Source of the DNA: an uncultured cyanobacterium
Lineage (GTDB): Bacteria; Cyanobacteriota; Cyanobacteriia; Cyanobacteriales; Nostocaceae
NCBI GenBank assembly: GCA_903848645.1
Contig: CAINGU010000090.1
Coordinates: 1-41,598, forward strand
Direction of reading: 5' to 3'
Length of the DNA stretch: 41,598 nucleotides
Every line of letters begins with the position of its first letter. Position 1 is the stretch's first letter. Positions 35,101 to 41,598 of the stretch are shown here, piece by piece. The notes below the pieces were generated by a model, which was not told the DNA's origin, did not search any database, and saw nothing but the letters and a program-made list of their open reading frames with translations. A program made the position numbers and the translations under genes.

Positions 35101-38100
35101 TTAGGAATTGGTAAGGAAGGAGATAATTTTGTTGATAGAGAATGGAATCCGCAAGAAAAATATTCGATAGAAATACAAGCCAGTCGCTATCCTCCAGGAC
35201 ATGAAAGACATAATTCTAGATTGGTATTTGTCAAAGACAATGATGAAAAATACAAAGAATTTGCTGTTTTGGAACAAAGAACAGGCCAATTACCAATTGG
35301 TACTCAGGCACAAGCATATATTAAACCAGGTGAATCTTATACAGCTACGGCAACTATTAATTTACCATCACAACCACCAATCAACATTACTATCAGAGAA
35401 ATTAGTAAATTTTCTCATGCAGGTAAAACTTTCAATAATGAACAAGTCACACTCGCTATTGGTAATGTACCAGTTCCTATTGACACAGCTAAAATTAAAT
35501 TAGCTGGTCAAACATTAGGAGAATTGGATAATGATTCAATTCAAGAATTAAGAAAGATAAATTATTTGGCTAATGGTAATCCGCTACAACTTAAATTAAA
35601 ATCTATTGGTGATAGTCAACATGAAGGTGGTTTTATTATTGCTGAATCACCTCATGGGAATTTGTTAAAAATTAATAAAATTAATGTTTATGATTTTAAA
35701 GGACAAGTTTTTACTGGAGAAGAATATAAAAGCGTTAGTTTAGAAGTACCAACCAGTAAAAATAGGGATGCTGTTTTTCTTAATGGAGAATTATTAGGAG
35801 TTCTCCACTACAAAAAAGATAAGGAAGCACTACAAAATTTGGGAGTGCTTAAACATGGTCAACAAGGTTCTGTAAATTGTACATTACAAAGTAATTTTTC
35901 TCACACTTTTATTAATATTGAACCCAACACAGTACAATATCCCCAAATTTGGACAAAGGAATCTCAAGCTTTTCAAGATAATTCCCAATTAAATACGGTA
36001 ACAAAGCAAGAGGTGATGGTTGAAAAAAGTTGGCTATTGCTGGAGAAGATCAAAGAACGTCCGACAATATTGTTTACTAGTCAGGAAGATAAGGTACTGG
36101 GATTAATAGGAATAGCAGTGGACAACCACAAAACAGAATTAGTTCAGAATTGGTTTAAATCTAAAAATATTGAATTTAATGTTTTACCCCCACAAGATGT
36201 ACCACTAGAAACGAAAAAAGGTCTTTCTGTAATTTACTTGGTTAGTAGTACAATTCCATCTGATGATTTTGATGCTTTAAAGGCAAAGTTTGGAGAACCA
36301 TTAAGTGCTGACGGAAAAAATAGTGCTTACAATCAATATGTTAATTCCCTTCCCAATAGACCACATATAATAGGGGAAAGACTCGATAAAGTTCAGGAAT
36401 TAGCTACAACTACAATACCTGTTATAGTTACACCCAATTTATCAAATAACAATCCACCACAACAAACAATTGTAGTTCCTGAAAATCTGCAAACTATATC
36501 CGCAGTAACTCAGGTATTACCTGCTAATAGCACCATTGTCTCCAAACCTGAAGAGAAGGATGTTGTGATTTCGGGTAAACCTGTGCAAATGGTATTTCCT
36601 CTGAAAATGCACGGTGAACCCAACGCTTTACCTGTCAGCACTACTATTGATGCTATGCGCGGATATGGTAGATGCCACACAACCAGGACTTATGAACCGT
36701 ACAAAGCTTATGGGTTTAAAGAGGGGGATATAGCGATTGCCTCCGGCAGTGCGCGAAGCGCAATCGCCGTAGGTGGCCATTCTACTATTCCTGCTTCTAC
36801 TTCCCAACAAGTTGCCTTTCGAGTAGGTAAACAATACCGCATCACCCCAGAAATGATTGCAGATCCAGCATATCAGCAACAATGGGGCGCAATGGAAAAA
36901 CACAGCAGTCGAGAATTGGCCACTTTTAGAGATAAACCCGAAGTGTGGGGACTGAACATGGAAGCATTGGGAGATTATGTCAACGGTAAAATCGTACCTT
37001 TTCCCAGCGCAAAACTTGAACAGTCATTAGTTACACCTCCTATACCACCACCTTTATCTACAGCTACACCCCCAGCTACTGTTATTACTTCTCCAGTGAA
37101 TATCGGTTCGAGAAGTTCTGACCCTCTAGGTGCGGCTATGACTAATCCTACTGTTAAAGCCAAGGAGTTAGGCAAAATCCAAGGAGAATATCCTGTATCT
37201 TTCCGTGATAACGCCGCAGTACCCGCCGGTAAATATGGACCAGAAACTTACACCCAAGATAAACCTGCTGGAGTACCTTTTGTCTCTGCTGAAGAAGCTT
37301 ATCAACACTACAAAACAACAGTACCTTTGGGAGAACCACGAATACAGCTAATGGCAGAAATCATTCAAGCTAAGTTAGAACAACACCCCAAGTTGTTTGC
37401 AGCTATCACCCAAAGGGGAGGTGTGGAATGGCTGGAAAACTGTACTCACTATGTCACTTCTGCCAGAGATAACTACTGGGAAGACAAGGGTAAAGAATCT
37501 CCATTTATTCGCGCTTTGATTGAGGGATATTCTAAAGTGTTGGAAAATTCTCAGACTATTACCCAAGCATCGTCAGAAATACCACCAAAAGAACCTGTAC
37601 CAACGACTACGACTTTATCCACACCTCAAGCCAAAGATTTTGTCCAAGAAATTATTACTTCCCCCAAAACTTCCAACCCACTTACTAATCTTCAACCCCT
37701 GAATGCTGCTGTAGCGACACATATGCAAAAAGATGTGGCAATGGCTGAAGTAGCTACTCAATTCATTGGTATGTCATCTGCACCACCTGAAACACCCTCT
37801 AGCACCCGTAATTATCAAGAAGCTTGGGGGGAAAGGGCAAATACAGGAGTGTATTCAGCCAATGACACAATTATGGTTTCAGGTTCTGGGCCCTGGAGGG
37901 GTGTTACTCAACAACAAATTTTGGACACCTTCAATAATCATTATGTACCGTTAATTGATCAAGCGATCGCTTCCAAAAGTTCTTTTGTAGTGGGTAATGC
38001 TGCTGGTACTGACCAACTGGTAAAACAATATTTAGAAACACAGGGATACAAGCTAGAAGCTGTAAATGATGGGTACACACGCGCAGTCAAGCTAGAACAA

Positions 38101-38697
38101 GATACTACGCTTACCAATCAACAATCACAGCCGTCATCTGTGATGTCATCTCATGGGCTAAAGTTGCCTAACTCTAGACCCTTTTCCTCATCCAACATTG
38201 TTCAAAAGGAGGTAGTTGCTGATAAAACTATTCAGGATCAAGAAACAACATTAGAAAAATTAAGAACTTGGTATTTGACTGCACAAAAGTTAGGTAAGTC
38301 AGCAGAATATATTCAGCGAATTGCAGAGGTTGGTAATCAATTTAAGTCAGGTGTAGAATTAACAGAAAAAGCAGTAGTAGCAATGAATAATGATTTTCAA
38401 GAACTACATTCTATCAATCGTCTTACCCAAATTGCTCAACGAATGGGGGATGTATTTGGCATTCCTCAAGATAATGGAGACGTTATAGTACAAGGTAAAG
38501 AATACTTGATTTCAATCAATAACTCTCACAAAGATTTAACAATTATAAAAAAAGATGGAACTGTTTTACTCGATATTAAATTAGGACAAATTAATCAGAG
38601 TCAAGTGTCGGCTGAAGTTATTGATGTATTTGAGGAAATTAACAATAATATCAATCAATCTTTGGCATCAGTTAAAAATCAATATCTTCAAGTTTAA
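32146..38697 (+). CDS. Two-barrel RNA polymerase homologue with ASCH-, NADAR- and SLOG-like C-terminal regions
   Basis: A 2183-aa protein. Motifs of the RdRP/YonO/beta-beta' superfamily occur in order. They are VVDDTNGENGGI (122-133; cf. DGxGxI), YRFGKGTLRP (188-197; cf. QxRxxGxKG), IISSFKG-type IPISSFKG (218-225), NFRSPFLN (433-440; cf. RxPxLHPGD), catalytic DFDGD (507-511), SVGIINNHV (571-579; cf. LGxIxNxH) and IAVDLFKS (677-684; cf. AVDFPKTG). Both double-psi barrels thus seem to lie in one chain. Residues 800-1450 are beta-rich. Then follow ASCH-like (1477-1623; TTRTYEPYKAYGFKEGD), NADAR-like (1677-1803; EEAYQHYK, ENCTHYV, DNYWEDKG) and SLOG-like (1906-1983; VSGSGPWRGV, VVGNAAGTDQLV) regions and a helical tail. 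It may transcribe the plasmid or copy RNA. The polymerase assignment is strong by motifs; the C-terminal ones are tentative. Confidence 0.75.
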   Translation: MTLEFKHFDTRLNQWIHTDGNTKNANSILTENLDNTLLGFFLPEKNFSFGQMDENTTAANLKNHPNGDVLLLSSKTRLLYGSVECLEVIEKLCPDRKDRGAYGSIFLGSCKNAIHEKLNILVVDDTNGENGGILPNDVAYKFVGDCYGQITTKLYDQITNRNEQKDKSYRVVQHRFGWREHDGEDTKYRFGKGTLRPYNLDEIKYANSNNKPKIDLIIPISSFKGTDKDNPSAPIKPQIKPGLYNQTIWLGEKSQSQKGKTAISQLLASFPQGIKDFAEELEKQAQELAEIQKDPRKVAQLYCEKYEKRKAFIEQQKTEQLVNEAVEKAVKLSTDDPKINENLYADDLQDDSESEQDDLLMYKIIKTDLLGHAQLLETEKVKQELSRFVQNEWRDIALGRVLTFDRGMIIPSKELKNGEISVPWIAEGEKILNFRSPFLNANGLCVSVNKHIEDYLGPDGNPLAGIIVVNDEDHKRIQARIEALKAQGIETEELDPIETESERQGRDFDGDCIGVELASKYPNFTAEAEYKNLPENAYAPTVKLKKQSFYREDGTQPEFEEIAIHMSDGISVGIINNHVTALEALESEIETLITYGNSQQQTEYLDQVGSHYKKLVNLENNQNHPQVIGEEYREQMQEFLQLASVQDRNSQVIEQAMAINRNIYRQMIEAACFQNQIAVDLFKSAKKPDMEVIAENKRYLYRDVNYIKDKKSSSAYLKEGINTTGYSPVELLINQVNKYFEASHLESRPIIQFQDLFKGVEFTPQQKFQAILTKQEFDDKFNVATRLNKRRETEQGPYAVVKTSNGTEITLTNLTRYEPPGIWKGSTLNIRLEEIPEKYRSLQRPHTLLAIAQIDGETENGEPKYCKLGTVSQQSVIDYKLKPGMITQGATLVELKPELRESQIKLLFQEAYAVAENFYNLIPEDQKLPAAAATWNISASRQDELEQGDNSSLNSRKKVSNFVFATFGKEIVSQLDKLQFSQLKVLGIGKEGDNFVDREWNPQEKYSIEIQASRYPPGHERHNSRLVFVKDNDEKYKEFAVLEQRTGQLPIGTQAQAYIKPGESYTATATINLPSQPPINITIREISKFSHAGKTFNNEQVTLAIGNVPVPIDTAKIKLAGQTLGELDNDSIQELRKINYLANGNPLQLKLKSIGDSQHEGGFIIAESPHGNLLKINKINVYDFKGQVFTGEEYKSVSLEVPTSKNRDAVFLNGELLGVLHYKKDKEALQNLGVLKHGQQGSVNCTLQSNFSHTFINIEPNTVQYPQIWTKESQAFQDNSQLNTVTKQEVMVEKSWLLLEKIKERPTILFTSQEDKVLGLIGIAVDNHKTELVQNWFKSKNIEFNVLPPQDVPLETKKGLSVIYLVSSTIPSDDFDALKAKFGEPLSADGKNSAYNQYVNSLPNRPHIIGERLDKVQELATTTIPVIVTPNLSNNNPPQQTIVVPENLQTISAVTQVLPANSTIVSKPEEKDVVISGKPVQMVFPLKMHGEPNALPVSTTIDAMRGYGRCHTTRTYEPYKAYGFKEGDIAIASGSARSAIAVGGHSTIPASTSQQVAFRVGKQYRITPEMIADPAYQQQWGAMEKHSSRELATFRDKPEVWGLNMEALGDYVNGKIVPFPSAKLEQSLVTPPIPPPLSTATPPATVITSPVNIGSRSSDPLGAAMTNPTVKAKELGKIQGEYPVSFRDNAAVPAGKYGPETYTQDKPAGVPFVSAEEAYQHYKTTVPLGEPRIQLMAEIIQAKLEQHPKLFAAITQRGGVEWLENCTHYVTSARDNYWEDKGKESPFIRALIEGYSKVLENSQTITQASSEIPPKEPVPTTTTLSTPQAKDFVQEIITSPKTSNPLTNLQPLNAAVATHMQKDVAMAEVATQFIGMSSAPPETPSSTRNYQEAWGERANTGVYSANDTIMVSGSGPWRGVTQQQILDTFNNHYVPLIDQAIASKSSFVVGNAAGTDQLVKQYLETQGYKLEAVNDGYTRAVKLEQDTTLTNQQSQPSSVMSSHGLKLPNSRPFSSSNIVQKEVVADKTIQDQETTLEKLRTWYLTAQKLGKSAEYIQRIAEVGNQFKSGVELTEKAVVAMNNDFQELHSINRLTQIAQRMGDVFGIPQDNGDVIVQGKEYLISINNSHKDLTIIKKDGTVLLDIKLGQINQSQVSAEVIDVFEEINNNINQSLASVKNQYLQV
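36733..36768 (+). repeat. Palindromic repeat inserted in frame in the polymerase-like gene
   Basis: GCGATTGC (36733-36740) and GCAATCGC (36760-36767) are perfect inverted arms around CTCCGGCAG and the core TGCGCGAAGCGCA (36750-36762). It encodes AIASGSARSAIA at residues 1530-1541, inside the ASCH-like region between GDI and the QQVAFRVGKQYRI strand. The block is far more GC-rich than the surrounding gene. It shares a 14-mer with 12633-12646. Confidence 0.8.
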
Positions 38698-38741
38698 TAT
38701 TTAATCAACTTAGTTTTTATTCAATTCATTGGCATAAATTT

Positions 38742-39524
38742 ATGACAACTAATCCGTTAGCTATACTCACTGAAGAATCAACTAAAATATCACCCGATAT
38801 TTCCGCTGCTAAGGCTGCTTATATGTTAAGCCAACTTCTCGAATATGTTGATTACAATGAATTAGAATCAATTCCAGCCACAGAAACTGTAAGCGTCGAA
38901 GAACAAAGTGATGCTATTAAAACACTGGCATCTATTATTGCTAGTCTCAATTCTGGAAGGACTATGGAAGAATCTGTTATAATAACATTTGAACCAGAGG
39001 ATATCCAGGTACAAAACCCAGAGTTTATTCCTGAATTACCAGTTATATTGGCAGATGATTTAACTGTGAGTACAATAGAAAATGAGAAAGACAATCTCGA
39101 TCAAATCAATCATGATTCAATTATAGTTTTGGTAGATGAACAGGAAGAAAACCAAACAGAAATATATGAAGAAGACATTATGTTGTACGTCATTCCTTTG
39201 ATGATAGCAAGGTTAATGAGCGAAGAAAGTTTAGTAGAAGATAGTGAAGATGGAAAGATTAGAGTTTATCAATCAGATGAATTTACTGCTTCACTACAAG
39301 TTACAGCGACAGAGGAGCAAATTTTAATCTTGAAAAGAAAGCAACATTTGTATTCTGAAGCCGAAGTTGCTTTAAATGCTGTGAGAAAAACAAATTATGC
39401 CCAGTTTCAAGTTACTACAAATCAATTAACAGAGGCAGAAATAGAAAAGTTTAAACTGATAGCGTTAATGGAGTATAATCAAAGTAGTCAATTACTTAAA
39501 AAGGAACAAGAGTTAGGAGAGTGA
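38742..39524 (+). CDS. Acidic hypothetical protein downstream of the polymerase-like gene
   Basis: A 260-aa strongly acidic protein. The N-terminal ~70 residues are helical (ISAAKAAYMLSQLLEYVDYN) and the middle is rich in Glu/Asp with beta tendency (ITFEPEDIQVQNPEFIPELP). The C-terminal ~70 residues are helical and partly basic (EEQILILKRKQHLYSEAEVA; NQLTEAEIEKFKLIALMEYN). No family recognised. It begins 44 bp after the giant gene's stop with no terminator between, so the two are probably co-transcribed. An accessory subunit of the polymerase is possible but only inferred. Confidence 0.65.
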   Translation: MTTNPLAILTEESTKISPDISAAKAAYMLSQLLEYVDYNELESIPATETVSVEEQSDAIKTLASIIASLNSGRTMEESVIITFEPEDIQVQNPEFIPELPVILADDLTVSTIENEKDNLDQINHDSIIVLVDEQEENQTEIYEEDIMLYVIPLMIARLMSEESLVEDSEDGKIRVYQSDEFTASLQVTATEEQILILKRKQHLYSEAEVALNAVRKTNYAQFQVTTNQLTEAEIEKFKLIALMEYNQSSQLLKKEQELGE

Positions 39525-39677
39525 TAGAATTTTTTTATAAAGATATGGTTGATTCCTGGATATAGAGACGTTACATAGGACTCCTATTTGATTTTTGAAC
39601 ATCTTTTTTTATGTCAGGAACTTTAAACGTCTTTTAAGAAGTAAAATAAAAATGTAGAGTTGGGAGATTGTCAAATT

Positions 39678-39995
39678 ATGCAAATCACAATTGATTTACC
39701 AGATAATTTAACAGATAAAATCCAGGATAAATTAGAGGATTTATCCCAAAAAGTTCTCAATACATTAGCTATAGAAGCTTTTTTGGAAGGATTTATTAAT
39801 TTTAATGAATTTAGACAGATGATAGATTTTCAGGATGATACAGCTTTTAAAGCTTTTTTATCTGCAAGTCTTCCCGTTCATTCTTTAGGATTATTGACTT
39901 TGATGGAAAGTTGTGCAGATATAGATTTTAAAATTAATGAACAAGGGATTTTGGAAGAAATTAATAATGATGGCTCTACCTTTCCCTTTACGTAA
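39678..39995 (+). CDS. Small antitoxin-like cyanobacterial protein
   Basis: A 105-aa protein starting MQITIDLPDNLTDKIQDKLE, then NTLAIEAFLEGFINFNEFRQM and TAFKAFLSASLPV. A short beta strand of the ITIDLPD type followed by helices that include an 'EG.I...EF' turn is typical of UPF0175-like or ribbon-helix-helix antitoxins in cyanobacteria. No toxin gene follows. The sequence after the stop is the 18-bp hairpin and then an opposing gene. ATG 39678 is chosen over TTG 39660. It may be a solitary antitoxin or a regulator; the assignment is tentative. Confidence 0.55.
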   Translation: MQITIDLPDNLTDKIQDKLEDLSQKVLNTLAIEAFLEGFINFNEFRQMIDFQDDTAFKAFLSASLPVHSLGLLTLMESCADIDFKINEQGILEEINNDGSTFPFT

Positions 39996-40001
39996 AAAAA
40001 T

Positions 40002-40057
40002 TTAATGTAGCGACTGTCTGGATTATCACTTGACAATCAAGACAGTCGCTACATTAA
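40002..40057 (-). terminator. 18-bp perfect hairpin with minus-strand T-run
   Basis: TTAATGTAGCGACTGTCT (40002-40019) is perfectly complementary to 40040-40057, with a 20-nt loop. On the minus strand the stem is followed by TTTTTTT (plus-strand A-run about 39994-40000), making it a terminator for the opposing gene at 40166. It also closes the plus-strand gene ending at 39995. The stem is unusually long for a terminator and could derive from a MITE. Confidence 0.75.
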
Positions 40058-40165
40058 TTAAATTAATATTCTTTTCTATAAGGGGAGCGGTAGAAGCAAT
40101 AATTTTACAAAAATAATATTGTTATTGAAACCAAAGATATTATCTTGAATGTATTTAAATAATTT

Positions 40166-40765
40166 TCACCCCTGAACCCCTTGACACAAAATGCCCAAAA
40201 TCTTGTTTAACTCCTTAATATAATAATTATTTAAATCAATAAATACATCAGTTCCTTCCAACTTCAAAAACTTCCAAATATCTCCGGTAGTAACAGCACC
40301 ATAAATAGTTTTAATTTCATTACCTTCCTGCTCATTAAACAATTGTGCTGCTAACATTGCTGCCATACATTGTCCTAAGCCACCTTTAATGTTTTCGTTC
40401 TTTGCTTCTCCAATAATCATTACAGGTGCATTAATTGTTAACTGTTCCTTAGAACGACTGATTACAAAATCACAATAACCATTTAAACCTTTTTCAACAT
40501 CAACATTAAAATCACTTCCTGAAAATAAACTAATTTGAGAATTAGCCCTACGTCTTACCTCTAATAAAATAGGCGTAATAATCATTTCAGAACGAGCTTT
40601 TTCAGTATTAATTGCTAATGCCAATTCCGTAGTTTCTTCTAAACTATTTTTAAGTTTTTCACTTATTTGGATAGGTTCAATATTAGCAAATAAATCCATT
40701 TCTTCATTAATATGAATATGGAAATCCTTTTTAAATTTACTCAATGTAAAATCACTATAAGCCAT
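40166..40765 (-). CDS. PD-(D/E)XK-like hypothetical protein
   Basis: A 199-aa protein. Its central region has [10 protein letters not shown], then about 15 residues later MIIGEAKNE, followed by [14 protein letters not shown]. This spacing and the D…(D/E)xK arrangement (Asp of YCDF, Glu-Ala-Lys of GEAK, then a Gln-containing helix) are those of restriction-endonuclease-like nucleases. The family occurs as a stand-alone gene in many cyanobacteria, and its substrate is unknown. Residues 1-60 are helical. ATG 40765 is not preceded by a strong ribosome site. A strong hairpin terminates its transcript at 40002-40057. No methylase partner is adjacent, so a classical restriction system is unlikely. 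Confidence 0.65.
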   Translation of the reverse strand: MAYSDFTLSKFKKDFHIHINEEMDLFANIEPIQISEKLKNSLEETTELALAINTEKARSEMIITPILLEVRRRANSQISLFSGSDFNVDVEKGLNGYCDFVISRSKEQLTINAPVMIIGEAKNENIKGGLGQCMAAMLAAQLFNEQEGNEIKTIYGAVTTGDIWKFLKLEGTDVFIDLNNYYIKELNKILGILCQGVQG

Positions 40766-40961
40766 TTATATTACCTTAAAATTTTCGATTTTACCGTATT
40801 TGGTATGCTATTTCAATCACTTATAAAAGTCCATTATGGGGCAATGTACTTTTCCTTGACAAAAAGAAATTGCTCCCACTCCTAAAAAAAGCAGCAAGCT
40901 ACATCGCAATATTGTATTGCTTTAATCCAACTATAAAAAATCAGGTGGTTTAAGTAGAAAC

Positions 40962-41598
40962 TTAATATTTAGGTTCTACTTTAACTAAGTGCAAAACCAA
41001 GTACCGCTTAATCTCATCATGAATCTCCTGCGGCAACACAGATATCAAACAAGCAATTAAAAAAGCTTTAATTTCTATCGTCGCTGCATTCACAGCCCTA
41101 GAAAACCCTTGCCAGCCAATATCTTCACTAAACGTAATCACATCTTCAATGATCATTTCCGCTGATTCACCACCACCTTCCCAGCCATACTTAAGCAGAG
41201 GTAAATACTCATCAATAAACCACTGTTCCTCCTTGGTCAAAACCTCCAGAGGATTATTATTAACCCTATAAAGAGAGTTATATAGGAGTAGTAATAATTT
41301 TTTAAAGCTATTCCACCCCCCGAAATACTTCTTAGCAACTTGACTGAGCCATGATTGAGAAATCCCAGCAGCTTTAGCTAATACTCCTTGACGAACCTTC
41401 TCCCAATCTGTCACCCCTACTGCTACCAGTTGCTTGAATGCCGTTAATATGCCCTTACGTGTCTGCTGGATTTCCGTCCCTGCGGCTGGACAAATATCAA
41501 CAGCATCAGACTTAATAAACCTAGCATTAGGGTAATAGTCCGCTAAATAGGATAAATCTTTGTCACTAACCAAATAATAAGTTACCCGCTCCGTCCTC
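40962..41598 (-). CDS. C-terminal part of a large protein with HTH, possibly plasmid replication protein
   Basis: The minus-strand frame is open through the window edge (RTERVTYYLVSDKDLSYLAD continues past 41573), so the gene is truncated and no start should be assigned. About 211 residues are visible. An HTH is evident in KAAGISQSWLSQVAKKYFGGW, preceded by TRKGILTAFKQLV and followed by a leucine-rich FKKLLLLLYNSLYR. The remaining ~110 residues are helical. The layout recalls the C-terminal end of large cyanobacterial plasmid replication/helicase proteins (CyRepA-like), but with no catalytic domain in view this is a guess. Confidence 0.55.
   Translation of the reverse strand, partial: RTERVTYYLVSDKDLSYLADYYPNARFIKSDAVDICPAAGTEIQQTRKGILTAFKQLVAVGVTDWEKVRQGVLAKAAGISQSWLSQVAKKYFGGWNSFKKLLLLLYNSLYRVNNNPLEVLTKEEQWFIDEYLPLLKYGWEGGGESAEMIIEDVITFSEDIGWQGFSRAVNAATIEIKAFLIACLISVLPQEIHDEIKRYLVLHLVKVEPKY

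Noticed and set aside
40166-40765. Restriction endonuclease of a restriction-modification system
   Set aside because: Only a nuclease-like fold signature is present, with no adjacent methylase or specificity gene.

Overview
This window looks like part of a large plasmid from a filamentous, Nostoc/Anabaena-type cyanobacterium. The composition is AT-rich and dotted with the cyanobacterial HIP1 octamer GCGATCGC (for example near 166, 1021, 3303, 9710, 30902 and 30950). It also carries cyanobacterial families: GUN4, Ycf35, DUF2997, a Ycf46-like AAA+ ATPase and an RppA/NrsR-like two-component pair. Plasmid functions present are ParA/ParB, an SSB, a relaxase, a methylase-helicase giant and, at the right edge, possibly the C-terminus of a replication protein. 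No rRNA, tRNA or CRISPR array was seen.

Layout. 1-4.7 kb is a maintenance block: a small gene, a protein with a SAP/Rho-N-like end, ssb, a second SSB-like protein ending in IPF, a strong terminator, then parA-parB overlapping by 4 nt. 4.8-8.5 kb holds accessory genes: a membrane-anchored cyanobacterial protein, a small GUN4 protein, a HEPN-like protein and a lipoprotein. 9.0-13.3 kb carries a 358-aa protein of unknown function, Ycf35-like DUF1257, DUF2997, a Ycf46-like AAA+ ATPase and a WGR protein. 13.8-19.9 kb is a metal-efflux locus: a histidine kinase/response regulator pair facing an abbreviated adaptor and a CzcA/NrsA-type RND pump that is frameshifted in a C6 tract. The shared intergenic region has an 11-bp-phased direct repeat suited to an OmpR-type regulator.

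20.5-25.6 kb is one 1705-aa N6-adenine methylase fused to an SF2 helicase. 25.8-28.5 kb contains small envelope genes, a decayed Rpn-family gene and a gene-free tract with two tandem 170-bp structured repeats downstream of a near-consensus sigma70 promoter, which I read as a candidate non-coding RNA locus. 28.5-31.4 kb has a TnpB gene next to a relaxase that lacks its N-terminal catalytic-tyrosine region.

The most striking gene is at 32.1-38.7 kb and encodes 2183 aa. Its first ~690 residues carry, in order, the motifs of two-barrel RNA polymerases (the RdRP/YonO/beta-beta' superfamily), including the catalytic DFDGD at residues 507-511. Its C-terminal third has ASCH-like, NADAR-like and SLOG-like regions. 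It is flanked by a divergent 177-aa gene and a downstream acidic 260-aa gene, both candidate partners. The right end has an antitoxin-like small protein, a very strong 18-bp hairpin, a PD-(D/E)XK-type protein and a truncated large protein.

How it fits together: maintenance (SSBs, ParAB), protection or modification (methylase-helicase), transfer (broken relaxase) and possibly plasmid-specific transcription (RNA polymerase homologue) form the backbone. Metal efflux, GUN4 and the Ycf35/Ycf46 set are host-adaptive cargo. A palindromic repeat family with core TGCGC-N3-GCGCA is scattered through the window, including two in-frame insertions inside proteins.
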